Source of the DNA: Enterococcus thailandicus
GTDB lineage: Bacteria > Bacillota > Bacilli > Lactobacillales > Enterococcaceae
Assembly (NCBI RefSeq): GCF_001886265.1
Contig: NZ_JXLE01000003.1
Coordinates: forward strand, 124,001-188,000
DNA length: 64,000 bases
Direction: 5' to 3'
Of the stretch, positions 40,905-54,639 are shown one piece after another. The first letter of the stretch is position 1. Each line of letters starts with the position of its first letter. Under the pieces are notes generated by a model. The model had not been told where the DNA came from and searched no databases. It worked only from the letters and a program-made list of their open reading frames with translations. The position numbers and the translations under genes were made by a program.

Positions 40905-43900
40905 CTATAACATATCAAACAATGATAATTGATTTTCATCTGGTAAATCTTTTAATACACCATTGTCGTCCATGTATTCAATCAATGTTTTAGAAACTTT
41001 TCCTCGTGTTGCTAAGTCTTCTTTCGATAAGAATGGACCATTTTTTCTTGCTTCTACGATTTGATTTGCCACGTTGGCTCCCAAACTAGGAACTGCGCGG
41101 AATGGTGCAATCAATGTATCACCATCAATCACGAAATTTGTAGCATCTGACTTATACAAATCAATCATTCCAAAATTATAGCCACGTTCCAGCATTTCAT
41201 TTGCTAATTCAAGTACAGTTAACTGATTTTTTTCTTTCACTGAAGCCTCTAATCCCTTATCAGTGATTTCTTTCATCGCTTCTTTGACAGCTTCTTTTCC
41301 TTTACACATCGCAACTAAATTAAAGTCATCAGCACGAACAGAAAAATAAGCACAGTAATAAAGAATTGGGAAATAAACTTTAAAATATGCTACCCGTAAA
41401 GCCATCAACACGTAAGCTGCCGCATGGGCTTTCGGGAACATGTACTTGATTTTTGAACAAGAATCAATATACCAATCTGGCACGTTGTTTTCTTTCATTG
41501 CTGTCAAATACGTTTCTCTTAAATCATCAGGAATCTTCGTCCATAAACCTTTACGAACAGTTTCCATGATTTTAAATGCCATCCCACTATCTAAACCGGC
41601 ATGGATCAAATAAACCATGATGTCATCCCGACAACCAATTACTTCAGCCAAGGTTGCATCCCCACGGCGAATCAGTTCTTCTGCATTTCCTAGCCAAACG
41701 TCCGTCCCATGAGATAGTCCAGAAATCTGTAACAACTCAGCAAATGTTGTTGGATGTGTTTCTTCAAGCATACCTCGAACAAAACGTGTTCCAAATTCAG
41801 GAATTCCTAAAGTACCCGTTTTTGAAAAAATCTGATCTTTATCGACGCCTAATACCTCTGGGCCGGCAAAAATCCGCATAACTTCCGGGTCATCTGTTGG
41901 AATTGTTTGTGGGTCAATTCCAGATAAATCTTGCAGCATCCGAATCACGGTCGGATCATCGTGTCCAAGAATATCAAGTTTCAATACGTTATCGTGAATG
42001 GAGTGGAAATCAAAGTGAGTTGTTTTCCATTCAGAGTTCTGGTCATCTGCCGGATACTGAATCGGTGTAAAATCATAAACATCCATGTAATCAGGGATTA
42101 CAATAATCCCCCCTGGATGCTGTCCAGTTGTTCGTTTAACCCCAGTTGCGCCCTTAGCTAAACGATCGACCTCAGCACTACGAAATTGTAAATTGTGGTC
42201 GCGTTCATACCCTTTTACAAATCCATATGCCGTTTTGTCTGCGACCGTTCCGATGGTTCCAGCTCGGTAGACATATTCCTCACCAAATAAAACTTTCGTG
42301 TAGTTATGTGCTTCTGCTTGATAGTCACCTGAGAAGTTCAGATCAATATCGGGGACCTTATCACCATGGAAACCTAGGAATGTTTCAAATGGAATATCAT
42401 GACCATCTTTATTTAAGCGCGCACCGCATTTTGGACATTTTTTTTCTGGCATATCAAAACCAGAACCATACGTGCCATCTTCAAAAAATTCCGAATACTG
42501 ACAGTTAGGACAATAATAATGTGGCGCTAATGGATTAACTTCTGTGATTCCTGTCATGGTCGCTACAAAACTTGAACCAACAGATCCACGGGAACCAACC
42601 AAGTAACCATCTTCATTACTTTTATGCACAAGCTTTTGAGCAATCAAATAAATAACTGAAAACCCATTTCCGTTGATTGAGTTCAATTCTTTTTCCAAAC
42701 GTTTTTGAATAATTTCTGGTAAAGGATCGCCGTACAATTCTTTCGCACGATTATAACTCAATTCGGTGATTTCATCTTCTGATCCAGGAATTTTTGGTGT
42801 ATATAATTCATCTTTAACAGGGACGATTTCTTCACAGCTATCCGCAATTTTATTGGTGTTATCAACAACGATTTCTTTGGCAAGTTCTGCTCCCAAAAAG
42901 TTGAATGCCGTTAACATTTCATCCGTTGTTCTGAAATGAACATCTGGCAAACTATGACGGTTAAGGGGGTTTGCTCCACCCATCGAGTTGATCAAGATTT
43001 TTCGATAAATGCCATCTTCTTCATTTAAATAATGGACATCACCCGTAGCAACGACAACTTTATCTAACTTTTTACCAATATTGACTAGATTTCGAATGAT
43101 TTCTTCTAAATCGTGTTCATTTTTCACTAATTCTTGTTCCAATAAAGGAGCGTAGACTGCTTTTGGCATAACTTCGATATAATCATAAAACTTCGCACGA
43201 TTTTCTGCTTCCTCGACCCCTTTTTGCATCATTGCTTCAAAAATTTCACCTTTATCACAAGCAGAGCCAACCAAGAGATTTTCTCTAAATTTTTTCAACT
43301 GTGAACGAGGAATTCGGGGAACCCGCTCAAAATAATTGATATTTGACATTGAAATCAACTTGAACAAATCTTTTAGACCAGCTTGATTCTTCGCCAAAAG
43401 AGTTGCATGAAACGGTCTAGCTCGTTTATAAGAGTCGCCTTCACCAACATGATCGTTTAACTGATCGTGATAATACATCTCATGATTTTCCATTGCCTCT
43501 TTGACAAAAATCCAGGCTAAATGACCTGTTGCCTCCGCATCAAAAATGGCGCGGTGATGTTGTTCTAAACTGACACCGAATTTTTTAGTCAATACACCTA
43601 ACCCAAAACGTTTAAATTGAGGATATAAATAGCGTGCTAATTCTAACGTGTCAATAACAGGATTTTTTGCTTCTGGAATTCCGTAACGTGCATAACTTGT
43701 ATTTAAGAAACCCATATCGAACGTCGCATTGTGGGCAACTAGGATCGAGCCTTCAGAAAATTCAAGAAACATTCTTAAAACTTCTTCTTCAGATTTTGAG
43801 CCTCGGACCATTTCATCTGTGATACCTGTTAAGTCCACCGTTGTTCTTGATAAACGATGACCGGGATCAATAAATTCATCAAAGCTTTCAATGACGTTTC

Positions 43901-45257
43901 CTTTATGCATCTTGACTGCAGCCAATTCAATAATCGTATCATATACAGCTGATAGACCAGTCGTTTCCACGTCAAAAACCACATAGGTCGCATCATTCAA
44001 AGAATCATGTGTATCATTATAAGCAATTGGAACACCGTCATCGACAACGTTTGCTTCTACGCCATATAAAATCTTGACTCCAGCCTTTTTCCCAGCGCTA
44101 TGTGCTTCAGGAAACGATTGGGCTCCGCCGTGATCTGTAATAGCAATCGCTTTATGTCCCCATTTACCTGCTTGCGCAACAAAATCAGAGATACTATTCG
44201 TCGCATCCATCGTACTCATATTACTGTGTAAATGTAGTTCGACTCGCTTTTCCCCTTCAGGAGCGTAGTCTTTACGCGGTGCATGTTTAACTTCAATAAT
44301 ATCTTGCGCATTCATTACCAAATCGCGTACAAATGTATCTTCTTGAATACTTCCACGAACTTTTAGCCAGCTTCCTTTACTAATTGCATCGAAAACTTGT
44401 TCATCTTTTTCACCATTCGAGAACTTTTTGACAATGAAAGAAGAGGTATAGTCTGTGATTTTCAACGTCAAAATTTTCCGTTTGGAGCGTAATTCACGAA
44501 CTTCTTTATCAAATACATACCCTTCCAAAATTACGCGGCGCTCTTCTTCAACGATGTCAATCATCGGTGTAACAGGGTCATCTGTTGGAATATTGCGTCC
44601 AAGTTGAATTGGTCCTTCCAGAGCAGGTGCTTGTTCTTTCTTTTCTTTTTTCTTTTGTTCATGAACAAGGAGACTTTCTGCCGCTTGCTTCATGAAGGCT
44701 TCTGCTTGCTCTTGCTTACGTTCTTCAAAAAGTTCCAGCACGCGAGCCGCTTGCTCTTCATCGACTTCAGGTTCGATATGAAATTTAGGAAAGCCATAAC
44801 TAAGATAAAGTTCTTCTACCAAAGGCAAATATTGTTGCTTCAAATAGGAAATGGCTCCTGTTTTATCCACTGGCAACACAATTTTTCTTTCTTTTAAAAT
44901 TGGAACTTGTGTTTTTAAGACTTGTTGGACTAATGGTGTATCACATTGTTGACTTTCTAAAGCTTGTGCCCAGTAATCTTGTAACAATCGTTCGTCAAAT
45001 GTTTGATCTTCTGCTTTGATTATCAATTTGACCTGTGCGATTTCATTAAATGCTATTGTCAAATGTTGTAGGAATGAACGATAAAGCATGATTGGCAATA
45101 TTTGAGAAAAATGAAGCGTAAATTCCCATAAACGTGATTTACGGTGCACAACAACACGTTCCATTTCGCCAGTAGAAATTAACGGATGATTTTTTTCTTC
45201 ATCTTCTAGTTGAATTTGTTCTAACAGTTTTGCAAACAAATCTCGTTTTTCTGACAA
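40905..45257 (-). CDS. polC: PolC, DNA polymerase III alpha subunit (Gram-positive type)
   Basis: 1450 residues. OB domain (~240-330), PHP domain split by the inserted 3'-5' exonuclease ([20 protein letters not shown], start near 425), a zinc finger (CPNC...CPKCG), and the polymerase palm with DIDLNFSGD. The main replicase of Firmicutes with built-in proofreading. 141 nt downstream of proS, with a terminator between them. Confidence 0.98.
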   Translation of the reverse strand: MSEKRDLFAKLLEQIQLEDEEKNHPLISTGEMERVVVHRKSRLWEFTLHFSQILPIMLYRSFLQHLTIAFNEIAQVKLIIKAEDQTFDERLLQDYWAQALESQQCDTPLVQQVLKTQVPILKERKIVLPVDKTGAISYLKQQYLPLVEELYLSYGFPKFHIEPEVDEEQAARVLELFEERKQEQAEAFMKQAAESLLVHEQKKKEKKEQAPALEGPIQLGRNIPTDDPVTPMIDIVEEERRVILEGYVFDKEVRELRSKRKILTLKITDYTSSFIVKKFSNGEKDEQVFDAISKGSWLKVRGSIQEDTFVRDLVMNAQDIIEVKHAPRKDYAPEGEKRVELHLHSNMSTMDATNSISDFVAQAGKWGHKAIAITDHGGAQSFPEAHSAGKKAGVKILYGVEANVVDDGVPIAYNDTHDSLNDATYVVFDVETTGLSAVYDTIIELAAVKMHKGNVIESFDEFIDPGHRLSRTTVDLTGITDEMVRGSKSEEEVLRMFLEFSEGSILVAHNATFDMGFLNTSYARYGIPEAKNPVIDTLELARYLYPQFKRFGLGVLTKKFGVSLEQHHRAIFDAEATGHLAWIFVKEAMENHEMYYHDQLNDHVGEGDSYKRARPFHATLLAKNQAGLKDLFKLISMSNINYFERVPRIPRSQLKKFRENLLVGSACDKGEIFEAMMQKGVEEAENRAKFYDYIEVMPKAVYAPLLEQELVKNEHDLEEIIRNLVNIGKKLDKVVVATGDVHYLNEEDGIYRKILINSMGGANPLNRHSLPDVHFRTTDEMLTAFNFLGAELAKEIVVDNTNKIADSCEEIVPVKDELYTPKIPGSEDEITELSYNRAKELYGDPLPEIIQKRLEKELNSINGNGFSVIYLIAQKLVHKSNEDGYLVGSRGSVGSSFVATMTGITEVNPLAPHYYCPNCQYSEFFEDGTYGSGFDMPEKKCPKCGARLNKDGHDIPFETFLGFHGDKVPDIDLNFSGDYQAEAHNYTKVLFGEEYVYRAGTIGTVADKTAYGFVKGYERDHNLQFRSAEVDRLAKGATGVKRTTGQHPGGIIVIPDYMDVYDFTPIQYPADDQNSEWKTTHFDFHSIHDNVLKLDILGHDDPTVIRMLQDLSGIDPQTIPTDDPEVMRIFAGPEVLGVDKDQIFSKTGTLGIPEFGTRFVRGMLEETHPTTFAELLQISGLSHGTDVWLGNAEELIRRGDATLAEVIGCRDDIMVYLIHAGLDSGMAFKIMETVRKGLWTKIPDDLRETYLTAMKENNVPDWYIDSCSKIKYMFPKAHAAAYVLMALRVAYFKVYFPILYYCAYFSVRADDFNLVAMCKGKEAVKEAMKEITDKGLEASVKEKNQLTVLELANEMLERGYNFGMIDLYKSDATNFVIDGDTLIAPFRAVPSLGANVANQIVEARKNGPFLSKEDLATRGKVSKTLIEYMDDNGVLKDLPDENQLSLFDML

Positions 45258-45344
45258 AAAAATACGCCCTTTCTAGTTTATTTGTTTTGAGACAAATAAT
45301 TTTTTTCAATACTATTCAGTATACTCGTTTTTCTTTTGATTTAC

Positions 45345-45384
45345 ATTAAAAAAATTCGAGAAAGACTTTGTCTCTCTCGAATTT
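45345..45384 (-). terminator. Terminator of proS
   Basis: 15-bp stem AAATTCGAGAGAGAC / GTCTTTCTCGAATTT with one mismatch, 3-nt loop, then TTTT, on the minus strand. Confidence 0.88.
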
Positions 45385-45398
45385 CGAGGTTATTTGAA

Positions 45399-47147
<1,749 letters not shown>

Positions 47148-47174
47148 TTATTATACCCTATTTGTCAACTCTAT

Positions 47175-48443
47175 TTAAAAAAAGAATCGTTGAATATCAT
47201 TCCATGTCACTAAAACCATCAATAGCATCAAGAAACCAAACCCAATCAAAGTTAAGATTCCTTCTTTTTCTTGACTCAATGGTTTGCCACGTACACCTTC
47301 AATGACATTTAATACCAACTTACCGCCATCAAGTGCTGGAATGGGCAATAGATTCACAATCCCTAAGTTCATTGAAAGCATCGCCATTAGCCCAATAACA
47401 GTCATCATTCCTTGACTAGCTGCTTCAGAAGATAATTGGAACATCATCACTGGACCGCCTAGTTTATTCAAACTAAATCCTGTAAATAGTGATCCCAGCG
47501 CTTTGAAGATTTCTAATGAACTACTGAAAGCTTGTTTCGTTCCACCAACGATTTTATCAATAAAACCAGTTTTCATCGGTGCTTGTATACCAAGCTGTCC
47601 AACTTTTTGCCCATTTGATTCTACTGATTTAGGTGTCACTTCAATGTCTTGAACTTTTCCGTCACGTTGAACTTCAAAATTCAATGTTTTTCCAGGGTTT
47701 GCAGTAATTTGACTTGTTAAATCAGTCCACGACGTGATTTTTTTATCATTAATACTTAGGATATGGTCATTTTCCTTTAAGCCAGCTACCTCGGCTGCAC
47801 CATCAGGAAGTACTGCACCAATTTGATTCGTATTTGTTACCTGAATGCCTCCTTGCATGAATGCAAGCACAATGAACAAAAAAATCGCTAAAATAAAGTT
47901 ATTCATCGGTCCAGCAAAGTTAGTTAACATACGTTGCCATAATTTTGCTGATTGAAACTGAACATCTCTTGGTGCAATTCGAATTTCTGTTCCATCTGCC
48001 TCAATAATTGTGGCATCATGATCTACTGGGTAAGTCACAGCCTCCGTATCATCGCCGTTAACAAAAGCTGTAATTGTCAGCTCGTCCTCTAGATCGTAAC
48101 GAACAAGTTCCACTGGAATTCCATTCGTTAGTTGAACTTTTTTACTTAAGTTGATTTTCTCTACGATACCATCAGAATTGAGTGAAAGCGACAGTGGCAT
48201 TCCTGGGGCCATCTCTGTTTCATCATCGCCGTTGCCTGCCATTCTTACATAACCACCAATCGGTAATAACCGAAGTGTATATGTCGTTCCATCTTTAGCT
48301 TGATGTCCATAAATTTTTGGACCCATACCAATTGCAAATTCTCGGACTAGGATTCCTGATCGTTTCGCAAAGAAGAAATGACCAAATTCGTGGACAATAA
48401 CCAAAATACCAAAAACGATGATAAAAGTTAGAATCGTTTTCAT
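47175..48443 (-). CDS. rseP: RseP/RasP site-2 membrane metalloprotease
   Basis: 422 residues. Zinc motif HEFGH at 18-22 in the first membrane helix, one PDZ domain (~205-275), and the second active-site motif NLLPIPALDGGKLV. About four membrane helices. Cleaves membrane-embedded anti-sigma factors or signal-peptide remnants; in E. faecalis the homologue Eep also processes pheromone precursors, so a similar role here is possible. Confidence 0.95.
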   Translation of the reverse strand: MKTILTFIIVFGILVIVHEFGHFFFAKRSGILVREFAIGMGPKIYGHQAKDGTTYTLRLLPIGGYVRMAGNGDDETEMAPGMPLSLSLNSDGIVEKINLSKKVQLTNGIPVELVRYDLEDELTITAFVNGDDTEAVTYPVDHDATIIEADGTEIRIAPRDVQFQSAKLWQRMLTNFAGPMNNFILAIFLFIVLAFMQGGIQVTNTNQIGAVLPDGAAEVAGLKENDHILSINDKKITSWTDLTSQITANPGKTLNFEVQRDGKVQDIEVTPKSVESNGQKVGQLGIQAPMKTGFIDKIVGGTKQAFSSSLEIFKALGSLFTGFSLNKLGGPVMMFQLSSEAASQGMMTVIGLMAMLSMNLGIVNLLPIPALDGGKLVLNVIEGVRGKPLSQEKEGILTLIGFGFLMLLMVLVTWNDIQRFFF

Positions 48444-48505
48444 AGTTTGCTTCTCCTTTATTTTTTTCTAGCATTTTTCTAATTTTTGTGAAGATAAACA
48501 ACATA

Positions 48506-48534
48506 ATTTTACCACAGTCTGACACAGACACCAA
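48506..48534 (-). promoter_or_regulatory. Candidate promoter of rseP
   Basis: Minus-strand extended -10 TGGTAAAAT with TTGGTG at 17 bp. Confidence 0.45.
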
Positions 48535-48552
48535 TAGCTACCTTTAGGAAAA

Positions 48553-48590
48553 CAAAAAAGAGCAGTGGCAACACCCACTACTCTTTTCAT
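48553..48590 (-). terminator. Terminator of uppS-cdsA, beyond the repeat
   Basis: Stem AAAAGAGTAGTGG / CCACTGCTCTTTT (one mismatch) with T-run on the minus strand, about 145 nt past the cdsA stop; the intervening DNA is a repeat unit. Confidence 0.82.
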
Positions 48591-48731
48591 CATTTCAAAA
48601 CAAAAATTTTTGATCCATCCAAAAGTGATTTTGGCTTTCTACTTTAAAATAAGTCTAAATTTCTCAAAAATTTAGAAAAGAATTTCCGACAGTTTATTTA
48701 TTGAAGCTGAGTACTTCTTCTCACAAACTTT
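48591..48731. repeat. Copy of the 120-bp intergenic repeat family downstream of cdsA
   Basis: Diverged copy. AAAATAAGTC at 48646, CTCAAAAATT near 48663, GAAAAGAATTTC, TTTATTTATT, GAAGCTGAG and CTTCTCACAAACT follow in the same order and spacing as in the unit at 61566-61665. It touches the cdsA stop codon. Confidence 0.7.
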
Positions 48732-49532
48732 TTAAATCACACCAAATAATTGCATGATAGGAAATACAAATAATAGACTATCGAAACGGTCTAAAATTCC
48801 ACCGTGACCTGGTAAAATATTTCCAGAATCTTTTACATCGTAATGACGTTTGATTGCTGATTCAACTAAATCACCAAATTGTCCAACAATTGAGAAGACA
48901 ATTGTTAACAACAACATTACTAGTGTTCCATAATTGAAGTATTCCTTACCTGGGAATAACAAGAGATAAATCAATGCCACAACGATTGCACTTGCGATAC
49001 CACCCAAAGCTCCTTCAATTGTTTTATTTGGTGAAATTGCTGGGATCAGTTTATGTTGACCAAAGCGACGACCAAACATATAGGCACCGATATCTGTTGC
49101 CCAGACAATGAATAGCCCAAATAATAACACAACTAAGCCTTCCGTTCGCGCATTCACGAAATTCTGGAATCCCATACCCACATACAAACTTACGACAACT
49201 GGAAATCCAGCTTCATCAATGGTATACGTATTTTTTGATACAACACTTGTTCCCAATAAAATCATTACAACAAAATAAAAAAGCGTAAATGTATTTGTAT
49301 TTTCTGGTAAAAAGAAAAACCAACGTTCTTTTGGCAACACCAGAAAAACTGCACCTATTGCTGATAAGATTCCCTCAAAACTTAATAGCGTTAATCCTTT
49401 CATGCGAAACAGTTCGTAGACACCTACAACCGCTAGTAACGCCCCTAACAACTCAACAGCCATGCCACCAACCCAAATGATTGGAATGAACAAGATTAAA
49501 GCTACGACAGCTGTGATCACTCGTTGTCTCAT
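48732..49532 (-). CDS. cdsA: CdsA, phosphatidate cytidylyltransferase
   Basis: 266 residues with about eight membrane helices. The family signature SAIKRHYDVKDSGNILPGHGGILDRFDS is split across the end of the protein. Makes CDP-diacylglycerol for phospholipid synthesis. Its start overlaps the uppS stop by 4 nt. Confidence 0.96.
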   Translation of the reverse strand: MRQRVITAVVALILFIPIIWVGGMAVELLGALLAVVGVYELFRMKGLTLLSFEGILSAIGAVFLVLPKERWFFFLPENTNTFTLFYFVVMILLGTSVVSKNTYTIDEAGFPVVVSLYVGMGFQNFVNARTEGLVVLLFGLFIVWATDIGAYMFGRRFGQHKLIPAISPNKTIEGALGGIASAIVVALIYLLLFPGKEYFNYGTLVMLLLTIVFSIVGQFGDLVESAIKRHYDVKDSGNILPGHGGILDRFDSLLFVFPIMQLFGVI

Positions 49533-50341
49533 GATTGATCCTCCTCATTTTTATCCAATTTTTTAACACCGCCAAAGCGACGGTCACGATTTTGATAAGA
49601 AGCAATTGCTTCCTTCAAATGATTGCCATCAAAATCTGGCCATAATGCTTTTGTAAAATAAAGCTCACTATAAGCAATTTGCCATAACAAGAAATTACTG
49701 ATTCTTTCTTCCCCGCTCGTCCGAATAACTAGTTCAGGATCACGAAGTTCATTCGGCAAGAAACCTGTCATCAAGTGATCAGCAATTTTTTCTTCGTCAA
49801 TTGCTTCAACAGCTAATTCTTGATTACTGATTTCAGCCGCAATCTCTTTTACTGCCGTCACGATTTCCGCTCGGCTTCCATAATTCAACGCAAAATTCAA
49901 CACCATTCCAGTGTTTTCTTTTGTCTGTTCAATTGCTCGGCGGACAGCATCTTGCGTGTGACTTGGTAGTACGTTTTCGTAACCCATTACGTGAACTTTT
50001 ACATTCTCCTTGATAAGTTCTGGTACGAATGTGTCGAAAAAATCAACAGGCAACTGCATCAAAAAGTTGACCTCATCTTTTGGTCGTTTCCAGTTTTCAG
50101 TCGAAAACGCATAAAGAGTCAATACTTTCACACCTAAACCTGATGCTACTTTTGTTACTTTTTTTACAGTTTCCATGCCTTCTTTGTGTCCTGCAACTCG
50201 AGGTAATCGGCGATTTTGTGCCCAACGACCGTTGCCATCCATAATGATGGCAACGTGTTGAGGAATCTTTCCCTCGGAGTTAAATTGAAACTCACTTTTT
50301 TCTTGAATATACTTGTTTTTTTGCGGAAAAAAACGTAACAT
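49529..50341 (-). CDS. uppS: UppS, undecaprenyl diphosphate synthase
   Basis: 270 residues. Catalytic Asp35 in AIIMDGNGRWA, GHKEGMETVKKV, and the C-terminal RTSGEERISNFLLWQ. Builds the C55 lipid carrier for cell-wall synthesis. GGAGG precedes the ATG. Confidence 0.97.
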   Translation of the reverse strand: MLRFFPQKNKYIQEKSEFQFNSEGKIPQHVAIIMDGNGRWAQNRRLPRVAGHKEGMETVKKVTKVASGLGVKVLTLYAFSTENWKRPKDEVNFLMQLPVDFFDTFVPELIKENVKVHVMGYENVLPSHTQDAVRRAIEQTKENTGMVLNFALNYGSRAEIVTAVKEIAAEISNQELAVEAIDEEKIADHLMTGFLPNELRDPELVIRTSGEERISNFLLWQIAYSELYFTKALWPDFDGNHLKEAIASYQNRDRRFGGVKKLDKNEEDQS

Positions 50342-50473
50342 TCTTTTTCCTCCTATGCTTAAAAATTCCCACTATCTTACACATTATAGCAATATCTCTT
50401 TGTATTTCCTATGAAATCATGATTTTTTCCAAAAAATTTGTTTGTTTTTTTGAAAATTTTTAAGTTTCCACCA

Positions 50474-50517
50474 AAAAAGGAGTAGCAAAATCAGTACTGA
50501 TTTTGCTACTCCTTTTT
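50474..50517 (-). terminator. Terminator of pyrH-frr
   Basis: A perfect 22-bp self-complementary palindrome (arms AAAAAGGAGTAGCAAAATCA...), just past frr; works on both strands. Confidence 0.9.
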
Positions 50518-50532
50518 AAAAAGCCGGGAAGA

Positions 50533-51090
50533 TTAAACTTCTAATAATTCTTTTTCTTTTTCGCCAGCGATTTTATCTAGTTCTTTAATGCTGTCATCAG
50601 TCAAAGCTTGAACATCTTTTTCTAGTCCGCGCAAGTCATCTTCCGTAATGTCACCATTTTTTTGTTGTTTTTTGTATGCATCCATTGCATCACGACGAAT
50701 ATTACGAATAGCGATTTTTGCATTTTCAGACTCTTTTTTTACATCTTTCGCTAATTCTTTACGACGTTCTTCCGTTAATTGTGGAATAACTAAACGGATA
50801 ACATTTCCATCATTCGTTGGGCTGATACCGATATCACTTGCCATGATTGCCTTCTCCACATCTTGAAGAATACTTTTATCAAAAGGCGTGATCATCAATA
50901 CACGTGCTTCTGGAATTTGGATTGATGCCATTTGGTTCAATGGTGTTGGTGCACCGTAGTAATTAACTGTGATTCGGTCTAATAAACTTGCATTCGCGCG
51001 TCCAGCACGGATTTGTCCAAGTTCACGTTGTAAACTTTGCGCTGCTTTTTCCATTCTCTCTTTTGCTTCTGCCATAATTGCATCTGCCAT
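50533..51090 (-). CDS. frr: Ribosome recycling factor
   Basis: 185 residues. [30 protein letters not shown] and the three-helix bundle are typical. Splits post-termination ribosomes with EF-G. 2 nt after pyrH. Confidence 0.97.
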   Translation of the reverse strand: MADAIMAEAKERMEKAAQSLQRELGQIRAGRANASLLDRITVNYYGAPTPLNQMASIQIPEARVLMITPFDKSILQDVEKAIMASDIGISPTNDGNVIRLVIPQLTEERRKELAKDVKKESENAKIAIRNIRRDAMDAYKKQQKNGDITEDDLRGLEKDVQALTDDSIKELDKIAGEKEKELLEV

Positions 51091-51092
51091 TT

Positions 51093-51899
<807 letters not shown>

Positions 51900-51901
51900 C
51901 T

Positions 51902-51934
51902 AAAAAAAGGGAGCGCACAATAGTGTGCGTTCCC
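51902..51934 (-). terminator. Terminator of rpsB-tsf
   Basis: Stem GGGAACGCACA / TGTGCGCTCCC with a 4-nt loop and seven T, 20 nt past the tsf stop. Confidence 0.92.
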
Positions 51935-51952
51935 ATCTGTTATTCAACAGAA

Positions 51953-52834
51953 TTATTTTTTCACTTGGCTCATAACTTCTTCTACAAAGTTATCTTCACG
52001 TTTTTCGATACCTTCGCCAACTTCAAAACGAACAAATGATTGAACAGTTGCGCCTTTAGAAGCTACAAATTTTTCAACAGTCATGTCAGGATCTTTAACG
52101 AAAGGTTGGTCAACCAAAGCGATTTCTGCTTTGAATTTCTTCAAGCGGCCTTCCACCATTTTGTCAACGATGTTAGCAGGTTTACCTTCGTTTAATGCTT
52201 GTTCAGTTAGAACAGTTTTTTCATGTTCTAATTCTTCAGCAGGAATTTGTGATTCGTTTACATAACGAGGATTGATAGCAGCAACGTGCATAGCAACGTC
52301 ACGAGCAACTGAATCATCAGTTGTGCCATCTAAAACTGTCAATACAGCGATACGTCCACCCATGTGTAAGTAACCACCGAATGCAGCGTTATCTTCTTTT
52401 TCAACTACTTCAAAACGACGGAAGCTGATTTTTTCACCGATAACTTGTGTAGCTTCGATTAATTCAGATTCAATTGTGCCTTTTTCAGTTTTGATTTGCA
52501 TTGCAGCTTCCATGTCAGCTGGTTTGTGTTCAGCAACTAATTCTGCAATTTCTTTTACTAAGTCTTGGAACATTTCATTTTTAGAAACGAAGTCAGTTTC
52601 TGAGTTAACTTCAACGATTGCTGCAGTGTTCCCTTTAACAGCAACTGCTGCTAAACCTTCAGCTGCAATACGGTCATTTTTCTTAGCTGCTTTAGCCATT
52701 CCTTTTTCGCGTAAAAGATCAACTGCTTTTTCAATATCGCCTTCTACTTCTACTAATGCTTTTTTCGCATCCATCATACCTACGCCAGTCATGTCGCGTA
52801 GTTCTTTTACCATTTTAGCTGTAACGTCTGCCAT
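51953..52834 (-). CDS. tsf: Elongation factor Ts
   Basis: 293 residues. UBA-like N-terminus ([19 protein letters not shown]) and the core motif [11 protein letters not shown]. Nucleotide exchange factor of EF-Tu. Second gene after rpsB; a terminator-like hairpin lies between them. Confidence 0.98.
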   Translation of the reverse strand: MADVTAKMVKELRDMTGVGMMDAKKALVEVEGDIEKAVDLLREKGMAKAAKKNDRIAAEGLAAVAVKGNTAAIVEVNSETDFVSKNEMFQDLVKEIAELVAEHKPADMEAAMQIKTEKGTIESELIEATQVIGEKISFRRFEVVEKEDNAAFGGYLHMGGRIAVLTVLDGTTDDSVARDVAMHVAAINPRYVNESQIPAEELEHEKTVLTEQALNEGKPANIVDKMVEGRLKKFKAEIALVDQPFVKDPDMTVEKFVASKGATVQSFVRFEVGEGIEKREDNFVEEVMSQVKK

Positions 52835-52862
52835 TTTATAGTCCTCCTAAGTAGTGTTTTTC

Positions 52863-52920
52863 TTTAAAAAAAGCTGTTTCAAAGGAGAGTGAGGCTTGTC
52901 GCCTAGCCTTTGAAACAGCT
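52863..52920 (-). terminator. Intercistronic terminator between rpsB and tsf
   Basis: 14-bp perfect stem AGCTGTTTCAAAGG / CCTTTGAAACAGCT enclosing a smaller hairpin, then TTTTTTTAAAG on the minus strand. Likely sets the rpsB:tsf ratio. Confidence 0.8.
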
Positions 52921-52934
52921 CCATCATTCAAAAA

Positions 52935-53717
52935 TTATTCTGCTGAAGAGTTGTCGCCTTCAACGACATCAACGATTTCTTCGATTGATGTTGCATTGTT
53001 TTCTGCTACAAAATCTTCTTCAACCACTTGGTCTTCACCTTGGTTTCCTTCGATAAATGCATCAGCCATTTTTGAAGTGATCAATTTAACGGCACGAATT
53101 GCATCGTCGTTTGAAGGGATTACTACGTCGATTTCATCTGGATCGCAGTTTGTATCAACCATAGCTACGATTGGGATATTTAATTTATGAGCTTCTTGAA
53201 CAGCAATACGTTCTTTACGAGGGTCAACGATGTACATTACATCTGGGATTCTTGGCATATCAGCGATACCACCTAAGAATTTTTCAAGACGTTCGCGCTC
53301 TTTGTTCAAACCAGCAACTTCTTTTTTAGGTAGAACTTCAAAAGTTCCATCAGCTTCCATTGCATTGATTTGTTTCAAGCGGCTAATACGTTTTTGGATT
53401 GTATCCCAGTTAGTTAAAGTTCCACCTAACCAACGGTGGTTTACAAAGTATTGACCTGCACGAGTTGCTTCTTCTTTGATTGCTTCTTGTGCTTGTTTTT
53501 TAGTACCTACGAATAATGCTACGCCGCCTTCTTCAGCAACGTTTTTCATGTAGTCATAAGCTGCATCTACTAATTTAACTGTTTTTTGTAAGTCAATAAT
53601 GTAGATACCGTTTCTTTCTGTGAAGATATATTTCTTCATTTTTGGGTTCCAGCGACGTGTTTGGTGACCAAAGTGTACGCCGGCTTCTAGTAATTGTTTC
53701 ATAGAAATTACTGCCAT
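52935..53717 (-). CDS. rpsB: 30S ribosomal protein S2
   Basis: 260 residues. [19 protein letters not shown] and [20 protein letters not shown] are diagnostic; the acidic C-terminal tail ([11 protein letters not shown]...) is a Firmicute trait. First gene of rpsB-tsf with a leader of about 125 nt. Confidence 0.98.
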   Translation of the reverse strand: MAVISMKQLLEAGVHFGHQTRRWNPKMKKYIFTERNGIYIIDLQKTVKLVDAAYDYMKNVAEEGGVALFVGTKKQAQEAIKEEATRAGQYFVNHRWLGGTLTNWDTIQKRISRLKQINAMEADGTFEVLPKKEVAGLNKERERLEKFLGGIADMPRIPDVMYIVDPRKERIAVQEAHKLNIPIVAMVDTNCDPDEIDVVIPSNDDAIRAVKLITSKMADAFIEGNQGEDQVVEEDFVAENNATSIEEIVDVVEGDNSSAE

Positions 53718-53876
53718 TTTGTGTTTCCTCCAATTAGGTTTTTTATTTTCCTCTTCTTGTCTTCAAACTTGCCAGCAAACTTTTGCAAGCACCTACTGAC
53801 AATCCAACAAAAATGTGGATTTATTGATGCAAAAAGCATCCTTAGTTATTATACAGATAAATTTTACCTATAGCAA
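53718..53876 (-). promoter_or_regulatory. rpsB promoter and long 5' leader
   Basis: TTGCTA, 17-bp spacer and TATAAT on the minus strand (53871-53876, 53848-53853). The leader of about 125 nt contains a small hairpin GGATGC/GCATC and could carry an S2 autoregulatory structure, which I cannot confirm by eye. Confidence 0.65.
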
Positions 53877-54074
53877 TAAGAAAAAGAGTTTTCTGCTCAA
53901 CATTCATTAGTTTAACGGAACAATTTGTTTTTTTCAAGTAAAATTCTTATTTTCACTTGAATTTTCTGTTCTCCATCTTCTCTAACTCTTTTGATTCAAA
54001 AAAGAAAATGCGGGTGGGCAATTTTAACTTTTTTTGTTATGATACGGATGAAATCTTTTGTAAAGGAGAAAACG

Positions 54075-54545
54075 ATGCGAAAAGCCGACCGACATTTATT
54101 GATTAAACAAATTATTGAAGAGTTTCCCATTCGAACACAAGAAGATTTATTAACTAGATTAGGTGACTATCAGGTAACTGCAACGCAAGCAACAATTTCT
54201 CGCGACATCCGTGATTTGAAAATCGTTAAGGTACCTGATGCTGATGGTCTTCCCCGTTTTGTTTTATTTCATGGTGAAGACGATGACGAAACAAAAAATG
54301 AAGAAGAACAACGCTTAATTCGGATGATTGAAGAAATCGTACTAAAAGTCGAACGTGTCCACTTTTTGACAATTATCGGTACTTTACCAGACAATGCGCA
54401 TTTATTTGCTTCCATTTTAGATGATATCAAGCCACCACACATGCTCAGCACGATTGCCGGATTTGACACGGTCATCGTCCTTTCTGAATCAGAAGAAGAT
54501 GCAAAAAAAATTGAACTGTATTTTAAAGAGCACTTATTACATTGA
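54075..54545 (+). CDS. argR: ArgR-family arginine regulator with altered arginine-binding motif
   Basis: 156 residues from the ATG at 54075 (AAAGGAG upstream; the frame is open 28 codons further). Winged helix 1-70 with TQATISRDIRDLKIVKV and a C-terminal hexamer domain. The motif that binds arginine, normally GxxAGDDT, reads TIAGFDT: the first Asp is Phe130. Enterococci and lactococci have several ArgR paralogues, not all arginine-binding; this one may act as the partner that does not sense arginine. Convergent with argS and near arcABC. Confidence 0.85.
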   Translation: MRKADRHLLIKQIIEEFPIRTQEDLLTRLGDYQVTATQATISRDIRDLKIVKVPDADGLPRFVLFHGEDDDETKNEEEQRLIRMIEEIVLKVERVHFLTIIGTLPDNAHLFASILDDIKPPHMLSTIAGFDTVIVLSESEEDAKKIELYFKEHLLH

Positions 54546-54560
54546 TAACTATAAAATAAA

Positions 54561-54607
54561 AAAAGCAACAGACTTCAAACTTTTCATTTGAGTCTGCTGC
54601 TTTTTAT
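54561..54607. terminator. Bidirectional terminator between argR and argS
   Basis: Stem AAAAAGCAACAGACT / AGTCTGCTGCTTTTT with internal mismatch and A/T runs on each side. Confidence 0.8.
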
Positions 54608-54639
54608 TTTTGTCTTTAACTAAACGGAATCCGTTTCAA

